IMG/VR virus record: IMGVR_UViG_3300025168_000034 | Span: 62,001 to 126,000 of that record | Strand: one strand, 5' to 3' | From: a virus | DNA: 64,000 nt | Shown here: piece after piece, positions 49,687-59,400 of the stretch | Layout of the letters: the number at the start of each line of letters is the position of its first letter | Position numbering within the stretch: the stretch's first letter is position 1 | The notes under the pieces: generated by a model | What the model saw: only the letters and a program-made list of their open reading frames with translations | What the model was told of the DNA's origin: nothing | The model's database searches: none | Position numbers and translations under genes: made by a program

Positions 49687-49985
49687 TATCGTGCTTTTAC
49701 ATTAAATTTTTCTAACACCGCCTCTACTCTCTTGTCAAACTTTCTCAAAGCTCTACGTAGTTCTAATTTCATAGCTTCTGCAAGTTTCTTTTCTTCGTCC
49801 TTATTAGCTACTGTTCTGTAAAACTCTTTACCACCGACTGACGACATTGTTACGTCAAATGAGAATTCTGGTTTTCCATCCTCTCCTACTTCAGTGAACT
49901 GTGGGTCGTAGTGTAACGTCATATTTGTGTTTGGTGACGTTGCGATTGCTTCTTTCTTTTCGCTTAAAAGTTTTTTTAATTCCAT
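49686..49985 (-). CDS. small helical/basic protein, 99 aa
   Basis: The start, MELKKLLSEKKEAIATSPNT, has L-L-S-E-K as a possible protease site. A middle of beta strands (FSFDVTMSSVGGKEFYRTVA) and a Lys/Glu-rich amphipathic C-terminal helix (KKLAEAMKLELRRALRKFDK) follow. No family is recognised. It overlaps its neighbours by one base on each side (TAATG-type junctions), within the packaged-protein cluster. Confidence 0.6.
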   Translation of the reverse strand: MELKKLLSEKKEAIATSPNTNMTLHYDPQFTEVGEDGKPEFSFDVTMSSVGGKEFYRTVANKDEEKKLAEAMKLELRRALRKFDKRVEAVLEKFNVKAR

Positions 49986-52258
49986 TATCTTCCGAATTTT
50001 ATGTATCCTATAATTTGATTGACTGGTGCAAAGGCTCCAGTTAATTTGTATAATTTTCCTTTGTGTTTAAACACTATACCTTCTGATGGTACTATTGCAT
50101 CGAATCCTCCAATCTTATCCAAGCGTTTAAGTTGTGCTTTGAGAAATCTCAAAGGTGCATCATCGTCTTGAAGTTTATCATTGTTTGCTTTTGCCTTTAA
50201 TTGTTCGATAGAGCTTGCCAACTCTCTTTTCATTTTTGAAATAGAATCGTTAGGGTTGATTGCTACTAATCCTTCTAAACTTTTCAATACAAAAACTCCT
50301 AATTTTAGAAAGATGTCTTCTACCGGTTCGACAGCTATCTTTTTTTGATCTCTAACACCACTTCCCTTATCCATAGTAGTAAACCACTCTAAGAATTCTG
50401 GATTGTCTATTGATTTTTTTAACTCTCGTAGATTTGGTTGTTTTTGACCAAAAGCCCATCTGTTAATGATATTCTGCAATACGTCGTCAGGCACTGCGTA
50501 TTTGTAGGTTTTAGCATTATTTTTTATAAAAGCAGACCAAAAATTTTGAAAGTATAATCCTAACTTACTTTCCTTAGTTAGCTGGTACTTGCCTCTAACA
50601 TTACCAAGATCTTTAAGTAGTTCTTGCTTTTGTTTTTCGTAATCTTTAGTTTGTTTAAGATCCACTAAGTCAGTGGCTCTTATTTCATACGTATCTTGTT
50701 TAGAAGCTTCTACTCGATCTAAGGCTTGTTGTATTTTAGTAGGTGCTTCACTATCACTTCCTATGACGTTTCCATTCTCATCATACTCCTGCACGTTGTG
50801 CATTCTTAGTTGAGTTACTCCGTAAGCAGCTACATTTTCACTGGAAGGATGTAAGAGTTCCATGTTTATAAACTTGGTACCGTTTCCAAAAAACTCTTCT
50901 TTTTCGGTTGGATTAAGTTTGGATATCGCATCCGTCATATCTTGCATTGCATCAAGAAATGCATTACGAACATTATCTGGTAAGTGCTGCATTGACTTTT
51001 CCATATCATTCTTAGTCATTGCTTTTTCAGCTGCATTCTTCAGTTGTCCTTTGTTTCTTGCTGAAAGCACTTTGCCGTCTTTATATGTTACCATAAGATT
51101 CTGTCCATCTAACTTCTCTTGAGCATACTCCACTTTTCCGGTTAAAGCTGCATCAATCATATCTTCGATATCATCAAAAGTCATATCCATATCTTCATAC
51201 GGATGAGCCATGTGTCCAGCTGCTCCTCCCTCTTTTAAAAGATTGCGACCCTCACTGACAGCCATAAATTCTGCTGGAGTCTCTATATCTAGAAATGCTG
51301 AGGGTGTTAGTGTTTTTTTTAGTATTGGCAGACGAGCTAAGAGTAGGTAGATTACTCCTCCAGGTAACACAGATGCTGCTGTAAATCCAGCTAATTTCAA
51401 AACATCTTTCATTTGATCGCCAATCTCTTTTCTTTCGTGATTTGGTAACTTTTGACCTTTCTTTACCGCGGAATACAGCTTTATAAATGCGTCTTTAGTT
51501 TCTTGCTTTTCAACCTTTAGTTTGTCAATAAAAGCTCCAAACTTACTTTTTAATTGTTCAAATTGTTTACGTAAGACAGCAGGAATTTCTATCTCATCCA
51601 AAGTAGATTGGGAGAGGTCCTCCTTGATCTTTTTTTTTGATAATAGATCGAATATGTCTCTAAGCTGTTGATCAGATTTTATGCTTGGATAATTTGTTTT
51701 AAAATTTTCAAAATCCTGAGCTGCTAAGTCAGATCGTAGCTGCGACGCTGAGGTTGGCTTACCGTTTTGATCATCAGTTCTATTTTTGTAGAATAATGGT
51801 TTTGATTTATCAAGTGGCAACTCAACAACACTCACACCATCTTTATAATATTTTCCATCATTTTGGTGTTGATCTACAAAGCCACGAATACGATCGTAAT
51901 CACTACCTTTGCTGCTTGACCCTAAAGCATACGATTCTCCTGATTGAGCTTTCTCTTCAATATATTTGTATGCAGTGAGTAGTGGACTTGGGTATCTTGA
52001 TCTCTCTACTCTAATCTTTTTGGTTCCAGCTAGTAGTTTTTCCCATATTTTTTCGCTATCTTCAAGAGTAATACCATCACGTTCTTTTGGTCCTATTAGA
52101 ATAACAACTTCTTTTACTTGTGGCATATCTTCATAACCCTTTGCAAGCATTAAGTGTCCTTCGTGTGGAGGTTTAAATCCACCAGGCAACATTACTGTAA
52201 TTCCCTCTTCAACTTCGTTGAGAATACTATCAACTAGAAATTTTGATAAATCGTTCAT
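49985..52258 (-). CDS. nucleotidyltransferase/LETM1-like/polynucleotide-ligase fusion, 757 aa
   Basis: Three parts are visible. (1) Residues 20-190: VMLPGGFKPPHEGHLMLAKG (GGF...H-x-GH of the cytidylyltransferase/NMNAT superfamily) and TSASQLRSDLAAQDFENFKT, an ISxxxxR-like block. (2) About 255-322: FIKLYSAVKKGQKLPNHERK, EIGDQMKDVLKLAGFTAASV, LPGGVIYLLLARLP, resembling the LETM1-like membrane segment. (3) 345-757: YAQEKLDGQNLMVTYKDGKV (K382-L-D-G, ligase motif I), TKFINMELLHP (motif III), VPSEGIVFKHKGKLYKLTGA (motifs IV-V). The leader has I-L-N-E at 12-15, a prohead-protease site. I infer a packaged enzyme for RNA/DNA repair or NAD-type chemistry. Confidence 0.75.
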   Translation of the reverse strand: MNDLSKFLVDSILNEVEEGITVMLPGGFKPPHEGHLMLAKGYEDMPQVKEVVILIGPKERDGITLEDSEKIWEKLLAGTKKIRVERSRYPSPLLTAYKYIEEKAQSGESYALGSSSKGSDYDRIRGFVDQHQNDGKYYKDGVSVVELPLDKSKPLFYKNRTDDQNGKPTSASQLRSDLAAQDFENFKTNYPSIKSDQQLRDIFDLLSKKKIKEDLSQSTLDEIEIPAVLRKQFEQLKSKFGAFIDKLKVEKQETKDAFIKLYSAVKKGQKLPNHERKEIGDQMKDVLKLAGFTAASVLPGGVIYLLLARLPILKKTLTPSAFLDIETPAEFMAVSEGRNLLKEGGAAGHMAHPYEDMDMTFDDIEDMIDAALTGKVEYAQEKLDGQNLMVTYKDGKVLSARNKGQLKNAAEKAMTKNDMEKSMQHLPDNVRNAFLDAMQDMTDAISKLNPTEKEEFFGNGTKFINMELLHPSSENVAAYGVTQLRMHNVQEYDENGNVIGSDSEAPTKIQQALDRVEASKQDTYEIRATDLVDLKQTKDYEKQKQELLKDLGNVRGKYQLTKESKLGLYFQNFWSAFIKNNAKTYKYAVPDDVLQNIINRWAFGQKQPNLRELKKSIDNPEFLEWFTTMDKGSGVRDQKKIAVEPVEDIFLKLGVFVLKSLEGLVAINPNDSISKMKRELASSIEQLKAKANNDKLQDDDAPLRFLKAQLKRLDKIGGFDAIVPSEGIVFKHKGKLYKLTGAFAPVNQIIGYIKFGR

Positions 52259-52798
52259 TTATAAAGAGTCTTTTGTATAAATAGGCTGCGTTTTCACTTT
52301 AGCCTTTAATTGTGCAACTTCTTTTGTGAGCTGATCAACTCTATCTAGCAGTTTTGTAATCACACTAGATAATGACTTGTGTTTTAAATTTTCATTCTTA
52401 TATAAGTAAAGGTCTTCTAGGACTGCACTTCCGTTTACAATTAACTTACACTGATCATACTCACCCTCTATTGTAGATTGTCCGACATAGAATTTTTCCA
52501 TAACTCGTCTGGATATTATATCTCTGTTTTCAAGATCTTGTGTGATTGGATTGTAAGCGAGGTAGTGTGAAATAAAGTATATGTTGTCGGATTGAAGTTT
52601 AGCATCTGTGTTAGGTGTGCCTATTCTTACTAGATAGGGATTAGTGTTATGCTTTGCTTTTATGTCAGACACACTCTCTCCATTCCAACTTGTATAAATA
52701 TTCTTTAAGCGAATCTTACCCAAAGTTTCTCCAGTTGCTAATCCTTCAATTGGTTTGAAAGGTGTTGTTGTGTTTCTTACTTTATTATTATTTATCAT
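52259..52798 (-). CDS. hypothetical virion protein with C-terminal coiled coil, 179 aa
   Basis: The middle is beta-strand rich (NPYLVRIGTPNTDAKLQSDN, IYFISHYLAYNPITQDLENR). A C-terminal heptad stretch follows (SLSSVITKLLDRVDQLTKEV, AQLKAKVK), suitable for trimerisation. It sits after two fibre-type genes and overlaps the preceding one by 4 nt. A fibre-tip, fibre-chaperone or trimeric virion protein is likely. Confidence 0.58.
   Translation of the reverse strand: MINNNKVRNTTTPFKPIEGLATGETLGKIRLKNIYTSWNGESVSDIKAKHNTNPYLVRIGTPNTDAKLQSDNIYFISHYLAYNPITQDLENRDIISRRVMEKFYVGQSTIEGEYDQCKLIVNGSAVLEDLYLYKNENLKHKSLSSVITKLLDRVDQLTKEVAQLKAKVKTQPIYTKDSL
52276..52284 (-). promoter_or_regulatory. late-type box CTATTTATA
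   Basis: It lies 17 nt before the ATG of the ligase fusion (52258), in the end of the upstream gene. Confidence 0.62.
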
Positions 52799-54261
52799 GA
52801 TCTGTCTGCTGGAAATGCCACTTCATTTGTAATATTACCTCCAATCGTTGTCGGTGCTAGTAAGGATGGATCAGTTGCTACACCTACTTGGCAAAATTCA
52901 ATATCATCAATAATACATCCAAAGTAAGAATCAGAATCTAAACTACCACTAGCTTCAAACACTATTTGAGCATCTAATCCATACTGCACAACGTTGATAT
53001 TGAAAGATTCTAATTGGAATCCTGTCGCAGGGTTTATAAAAGACATTGCTGGATTAACGTTTTTTATTCTCACAATATTATTATCAGGTGGATAAAATCC
53101 CGCTGTTCCTGCTACTCGCTCATTTATAAGACCAACATTTGGTTGAATATTAAAAATGTAAATTAACAATTCACTACCTGCGCCTGTGTCAGGATACATA
53201 TCTATATTAAGGTTTCTTTTTAGATTGAACTTAACATTAAAAATTCCTCCATTTGTATTAAAAATACCTCCAGTACTTTGAATTGGATTTGGAAGTGGAT
53301 ACATGTCGCTACAAAACCAATTCACTCCTGAGGACGGATCAGCAGTAATCGAATCATCTCTCGTTGCTGTTACAGTGGGGAAAAATAATCGTCGTCGTTT
53401 TAATTCGTTTGACAGGTTTATTTGAACAGCAGACGTTTGTAGATGGGATTGTGAAGCATATCCAGCTAAGGATGCACTCACATCTTGTCTTGAAATTCCA
53501 ATACCTCCTGCAAGATCGTAGAACCTTCCATCAAACGATCCAGTTGAAGCATCTCCAAATGTTATCATGCCTGGATTAGTTCCGTTTGCTAATGGAACAC
53601 CTCCTCCTAGAGTTACACCTCCTACTTCAGTGTATTTAGGAATACCTGCACTAAACGCTGATGGTTGAGCGTAAACGTCCGAGGGTGTTGGTTTGTTAAT
53701 AGTAGCTGGATATTCTACGGTTCCACCTCCAACACTACTAGCAAATGTTTTATATATCATATTTGAAGCTGTCATTAAAGGCTCTACAGCTTTCCAGCTT
53801 GAAGTTATTGGATATTTTACAAAGCCATAATCACCTCGTAAGTCACCTCTAAAAAAACTAGCACTGTTATAGGTAAAAGTAAAAATCATAGTATTGTTAA
53901 AACTACCACCACCTCTGGCTGTTGAGTCAATACTAAATCCAGATTGAGTTGGTACAAGACAATTCCATAAATAATCTGCTGCAGGAGATCCCCACGGCAA
54001 TGCTCCTGCACTACCAGATATAATTGCAGGTTCTCGTGTAAGAGCTGTGAGAGTGTCAAAGTCGAGCGAGGTGGCAATGGCGTTGTTGTAATAAGCATTT
54101 GATATACTTCGATTTTGTCCATCCCAATCTTCGTTTACATTTGCCATGTTATTAGGCCATCCTCCAACTATTTTGTTGCTGCCAGTAGGACACCACTTAT
54201 AATAAAAATCAAATGCATGACTATATGTCACTCTTTTATTTTTTAAATCTGTAAAACTCAT
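52795..54261 (-). CDS. virion structural protein, probable fibre/adhesin, 488 aa
   Basis: It is rich in Gly, Ser, Asn, Thr and aromatics: HAFDFYYKWCPTGSNKIVGG, GGGSFNNTMIFTFTYNSASF, YSGTV-type short strands. The C-terminal half holds LNIDMYPDTGAGSELLIYIF and QYGLDAQIVFEASGSLDSDS, beta-sandwich style. No enzymatic motif is visible. Composition and context (between the 708-aa structural gene and the coiled-coil gene) point to a surface fibre or receptor-binding protein. Confidence 0.58.
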   Translation of the reverse strand: MSFTDLKNKRVTYSHAFDFYYKWCPTGSNKIVGGWPNNMANVNEDWDGQNRSISNAYYNNAIATSLDFDTLTALTREPAIISGSAGALPWGSPAADYLWNCLVPTQSGFSIDSTARGGGSFNNTMIFTFTYNSASFFRGDLRGDYGFVKYPITSSWKAVEPLMTASNMIYKTFASSVGGGTVEYPATINKPTPSDVYAQPSAFSAGIPKYTEVGGVTLGGGVPLANGTNPGMITFGDASTGSFDGRFYDLAGGIGISRQDVSASLAGYASQSHLQTSAVQINLSNELKRRRLFFPTVTATRDDSITADPSSGVNWFCSDMYPLPNPIQSTGGIFNTNGGIFNVKFNLKRNLNIDMYPDTGAGSELLIYIFNIQPNVGLINERVAGTAGFYPPDNNIVRIKNVNPAMSFINPATGFQLESFNINVVQYGLDAQIVFEASGSLDSDSYFGCIIDDIEFCQVGVATDPSLLAPTTIGGNITNEVAFPADRS

Positions 54262-54273
54262 ATTTTATATTTA

Positions 54274-56400
54274 TTAAAACGATCCACTCTCTATGGACTT
54301 AAAAGATTGGAATATAAAGTGGTTAGTTTGACAAGTGTTTGATGGTATTTCAGCTTTCACATTAACCGATAGATCATTTAAAAACGTTGTATATTCTGAT
54401 TGCTCTCCTGTAAAGTTAAAGTACTCTATTTTAAAATCAAGGGACTGTGATATAGAAAGTATGTCGCCAATCTCTGTATTCATTGGAATTTGAAATTGTA
54501 CTAAGTTTGGTGAAAATCCATTTATAGCTAAGGGTTTTATGCTAATCTCACTGCAATAAGCACTTCCAGTCACATTAACAAAATCTATAGGTTTAACTCT
54601 AAAGACTGGTCCTCCTAATCCAGACGAGTCTGTTTTAAAATCAAACTCAACTCTACCATAACCTTTCTTAACATCTCTATTGTTTTGCACCCTTCCAACA
54701 AACTTTCCAAAACGATTAACTCCTCCTCCGTATCTATCCTTCTCAAGATTGATATCTTTTAGAAATGCTTTAGGAGATGCGTTTGGAATTGCTGTGTTTG
54801 TGTTTAAAGGATCACTATTCATATACACTTCAAGTTCTGTATTAGGTTCTAAGGTTAGGTTAAAACCTAATGTATATAATTGTTCTAAATTATAGTTTTG
54901 ATCAAATTGTGTTGTAAACAAACCAGAGTGTGTAAAATCAGCTTCTATCTGTACACTCTCGTGCAACGATGAGCTGTTAATTGATGGAATTGTTCCTTGA
55001 TATATAGCGTTTGGTGTTTCTACAAGATAGGACCAATAACTATCTGCAATTTGCTGAGATGTGAAGTGACCTATTAGTCTAAAGTCTGAATCCCTTTTTG
55101 CATATGTAGTTTGGTTTGGGAATGCTGCATCTGTCAAGTATTCGACAGGCTTAATTATAGAGTCATATATCACCTTAAAATCTCCAGTAGAAGTTCCTTT
55201 TCGATAGGATGTTTTAATTCTATAAACATCTCCACCTATAGGCTTCATATCAGAAAACGTAGTCTCTAAATAATTCATGTTTACAGTTGAGCTAGTTACA
55301 AACTCTTGATCAGACGGTAAATACGCAATGCTTGCAGTAAATTTGCTTGTTTCACGAATTCGTTGAATTGTTGTTGATCCACCACTTAAAGCATTAGCGT
55401 TAAGTACAACCAACTCAATTGGTTTGCTAATTCTCATTTCTGTGTCAGTCATTATTTCTACAATGTTGGCTGTGAACAGTGTTAATTGATCTGATGTGCT
55501 GCCTGATATAGCAAAGTGGGATGGTAGTGTTGGTTTAAATTCTGCAGGTGTACTGGCGGCATCAAAAAATTGAAATGTGCCTCCTAGAAAATCTTTTTGT
55601 ATAGACTTATTTGCAGACTTAACCGTCGTACTAAATCTAGTTGTCAAATCTCTACGATATCCGTTTTGGATTTCAGAAATTTCTGATCGTAGTGAAGAGT
55701 TCACACTATTAACTGTTCGTGGTTTTTGTAGTGGGTTGAGTAATATTCTTTGAAGATTAACATCTAAAATCTCTTCGCTTGATTGGAAATCTAAGTCGTA
55801 TCCTTTAAAATTAGGTGTCAGTATTGTAAAATCATCTGCACTAGACGTGTATTGTAAAAACTGACTACCACTCAAAGCCGCAGCGTTTGTAAACTCTCTT
55901 TCTGGTGTTTGTACTTGTACAATGTCAATTAATGGTGGGTCGTTAAACACCAACTTAGAAGTGTTTCTTTCCATCGGAACAATATTAACAGCTCTTGACC
56001 ATCTAACATTGTAATCTCTGTTGACTGTTTTTGGGATTGGATTACCTTCCAAATCAACCACAGCTTCACCTACCAAATACACAACTGCTAGACCTTTTGC
56101 AGTAATATCGTACACTTCGATAGTTATGTAATAATCGTTAAAACGATCTACATAATTTGTAACTTCTGCAAACATATTATCACCATTTGCATCAATCACC
56201 TCTATATCGATATCACTATCTGCTCGAAGGTTTAGACCGTTTCCTTTTAATCTCATTATGTAGCGACCACCACCTAAAGTGTCAGAAAACTCTGTGATCT
56301 GAAAGTAGTTAGGTGAGTCAGGACTCGTATCTTCTATAAGATAATCTCTCGTTGAGTATCCTCTCGGTTGTGGTTTTTTATAAAAAGAAACAAAGCTCAT
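54274..56400 (-). CDS. baseplate- or fibre-associated structural protein, 708 aa
   Basis: The protein starts MSFVSFYKKPQPRGYSTRDY, LIEDTSPDSPNYFQITEFSD, followed by an Ig-like strand pattern (RADSDIDIEVIDANGDNMFA; DYYITIEVYDITAKGLAVVY). The remainder is beta-rich with no catalytic motif. Similar large proteins occur in the tail of marine T4-like phages; I cannot name the subunit. An imperfect late box (CTATTTATT) ends 5 nt before the ATG. It is likely part of the long tail fibre or baseplate periphery. Confidence 0.58.
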   Translation of the reverse strand: MSFVSFYKKPQPRGYSTRDYLIEDTSPDSPNYFQITEFSDTLGGGRYIMRLKGNGLNLRADSDIDIEVIDANGDNMFAEVTNYVDRFNDYYITIEVYDITAKGLAVVYLVGEAVVDLEGNPIPKTVNRDYNVRWSRAVNIVPMERNTSKLVFNDPPLIDIVQVQTPEREFTNAAALSGSQFLQYTSSADDFTILTPNFKGYDLDFQSSEEILDVNLQRILLNPLQKPRTVNSVNSSLRSEISEIQNGYRRDLTTRFSTTVKSANKSIQKDFLGGTFQFFDAASTPAEFKPTLPSHFAISGSTSDQLTLFTANIVEIMTDTEMRISKPIELVVLNANALSGGSTTIQRIRETSKFTASIAYLPSDQEFVTSSTVNMNYLETTFSDMKPIGGDVYRIKTSYRKGTSTGDFKVIYDSIIKPVEYLTDAAFPNQTTYAKRDSDFRLIGHFTSQQIADSYWSYLVETPNAIYQGTIPSINSSSLHESVQIEADFTHSGLFTTQFDQNYNLEQLYTLGFNLTLEPNTELEVYMNSDPLNTNTAIPNASPKAFLKDINLEKDRYGGGVNRFGKFVGRVQNNRDVKKGYGRVEFDFKTDSSGLGGPVFRVKPIDFVNVTGSAYCSEISIKPLAINGFSPNLVQFQIPMNTEIGDILSISQSLDFKIEYFNFTGEQSEYTTFLNDLSVNVKAEIPSNTCQTNHFIFQSFKSIESGSF

Positions 56401-56405
56401 ATACT

Positions 56406-56414
56406 AATAAATAG
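56406..56414 (-). promoter_or_regulatory. weak late-type box CTATTTATT
   Basis: CTATTTATT on the minus strand ends 5 nt from the ATG at 56400, one base different from the consensus. Confidence 0.45.
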
Positions 56415-56419
56415 TATTG

Positions 56420-59400
56420 TTAACAGTTTATATACGACAATTCGTTTTTTCTGTCTATTGTTATAATATTGTCAACCATATCTCTTACTACATCAATGTG
56501 TGAGATAACTAAACTAAACCTGAAAGTGTCCTTCATATTAGTAAATAGTGTGTGCATTGAGTTTAGATTGGTGCTATCTAAAACACCTAATCCCTCATCA
56601 ATAGCAATAAAATCAGGCTTCGGTAGGTTTGTGATCTTAATTAATGCTATACGCAAAGCTATAGAAGATAAGAATTTTTCCATCCCAGAACTCAACTCTA
56701 ACGGCCACTTTTCGTCTTCATAACATATGAATCCATTTATATTCTTGCCATCTGTTTCTAATGCAATCTCAAAATCAATTATCTGATTTAGTATAGTGTT
56801 GGCGTGTTGCTCTATGAATGGAACAGCCTTTGATATAAGCTGAAATGGTATGCCATCCTTATACATAGCTTTGCAGTAGATATCATATATTGCTTGATCT
56901 TCTACTAACTGAGTCATGTGTTGGATTGTTTTTGTACTCTCTTCAATTGTCTCCTCAGCTACACACTTTTTACCATAGAAATCACGTACAGACTTGTTAG
57001 TTTTCTGTACGACTATAGTTTGTTTATTTTTTTCTATGTTCAACTTACTTAACTTGTCATTCGTTTTATTGTTACGTTCTATGACTTTTACAGCCTTGTT
57101 GTATTGTTTGATTTGCGATTCGGTTTCTGCAATATTGACTTCGCATGCTGCTATGTCTTTATTAAGACGTTCATACTCAGACTCAGCATCACCTTTATCA
57201 GCTCGTGCGCTATTATAGTCAGTTGCAATGTCTCTTATGTAGTCCGCTTGTGCTTGTATTTCTTTATTGTTTTCGATAAAATCAACGATTCGCATACGCT
57301 TTTGTAAAAAGTCAGCTACTGTTGTTTTATCTTCCTCAAGCTCTAGTTTCGTCTTCATTGCATCTTGTACAAACACATTTGACACGCAGTGCTTGCAGTT
57401 CGGATCATACTCATGTTTATTAAGTTTTTCAAGTTTTGACAACTTGTTTTTGATTGTAATCTTTAACTCTCCCAACTCCGTATCTAGCTCAATCTTTTCT
57501 AGTACCTTTGCTTTGTGGGTAGTGTATAGATCCTGATCAAAGCTGTTCAATGCACGCTCCTTATCATACTCTAATCCAGTTAATCTCTTCTTAGACTCCT
57601 CCCACTTCTTTGTCGATACTTTTTTGTCTTCTTGCAAAGATGTCAATTCTTGTTCGTATTCTTCAAGTGATTCTGATACATCAGAAATATCTATACTATC
57701 TTCTTCACACGGCTCCAATTGCTCAGATAACACTAACATTTTATCGATCTGATCATCAAGTATAGCTTTCTCTTTTTTATGCACCGCTATAGCATCGTCA
57801 TGCTTTATAGTGTATTCATCTAAAGACTTTTCTGCATCACCTAGTTTAGTTTCAAAGTCTTGCTTTTGGTACTCTTCTAGTATAATTGATGCATTTCTAT
57901 TGCTTCTATTGGCAAGGTCATGGAGTTGATCAAATATAGTAACATCTAAGAAGTTGGCTAGCAGATCCTTTCTTTCGCTCTGAGTCTTGTCAATAAAGTT
58001 GGAGTTGTTCTGTTGCAGTGATAATGCAGTTAGGATAAAGTCATCAAACGTACCTACATAGGATTGTATGATCTTACCAGTGTCACGTCTCATCTCACCA
58101 TTCAGTGACACCTTGTTTCCATCCTCGTTGATGTACCAAAAGTCAATCTCCACACGCAATCTACCCTTTAACGCACCACTACGGTACTTGAAGGCTTTTT
58201 TGTGAATGAAATAGTCCAATCCTTCGAGCTCAAAGTTGAAGGTACACTCGAATGATTCTTTCTTGCGATTAAGTACTTGGTCAGCTTTACTAGCTCTGAA
58301 CGAGTGATCGAAGAGGCAGAAGCATAGAGCGTCTAATATGGCAGACTTGCCGGCATGGTTAGGTGCAAATATACCACAAGTACCCATCTTAGTGCTGAAG
58401 TCAATGGTGTTGTCCTCTCCATAGCTGAACATGTTGCTAAACTCGAACTTCTTAGGTTTCCAGATTACACTGCGAGCTACCTCAGGCTGCTGCAACTCAC
58501 CATTAAGCTTCTTATTGATTTCTAAAACTTTGGCAATCGAGTCTTCATCTACACCTTCATCGGTTAGGTATTCTGTTAGTAGTTGGTTCTGGTATTGTAT
58601 GTTACGTACGTCTCCTTGGTCTAGTTGTGTACCTAGATGTTCATCACCGTTCCGGCCACCTTTGTCGAGTTTGATAACTATTGCATCTCGGTTTTTGTAC
58701 TTCTTACGTATCGTTGCAAGAACACGCTTCATCTGAGCCGCATCTGTTTTCATTGTCTTGATGCGTAGTCTTGTGTGCTTTGTGATAGGTAGATTGTCTG
58801 GCAATACACCATCAGTAATCTCTAACGTATAATACCCGTATTCGTTAGGTAAATCGTGAAACTCACATTTGATATCTTTTCGGTCTCGTACATCAATGAT
58901 ACCATATCCATGTCCTTCATACGCTTCTCCAAAGTTTTGTTGTACAGTTGAGCCTGGATAGAACATCAACGGATTTGCTGTAGATAATGTTTGACGTTTA
59001 TGTATATCTCCTAGTGGTGCTACATCAAAACCAGCAAACGTATCCCAGCTCAATCCATGTTCAATATTCATACCACTATCCACTTTACTATTGGCAACTG
59101 TGCCATGATACAAAGCCATTAGTAAATCGTATTGGTCTGGATTATCTATCTTATCGTATGTGATATATTTGTCAGTTTCACCTAATAAAGAAAATACACT
59201 GAGTCCTATTTTCTGATCTGGTGTGTATATATCATACAATCCTGAGTCTCTTAGGTACCAAAGGTTTCGATGTTTCAGTCCTTGAACGATTGGAGTTAAT
59301 GCATCTAATCTGTGTGGATTATTTAGGTTTGCATCGTGGTTTCCTGTGATCACAAATGTGGGTCTTCTATCTGCCAATCTTTTGAATAGGTAGGATACCA

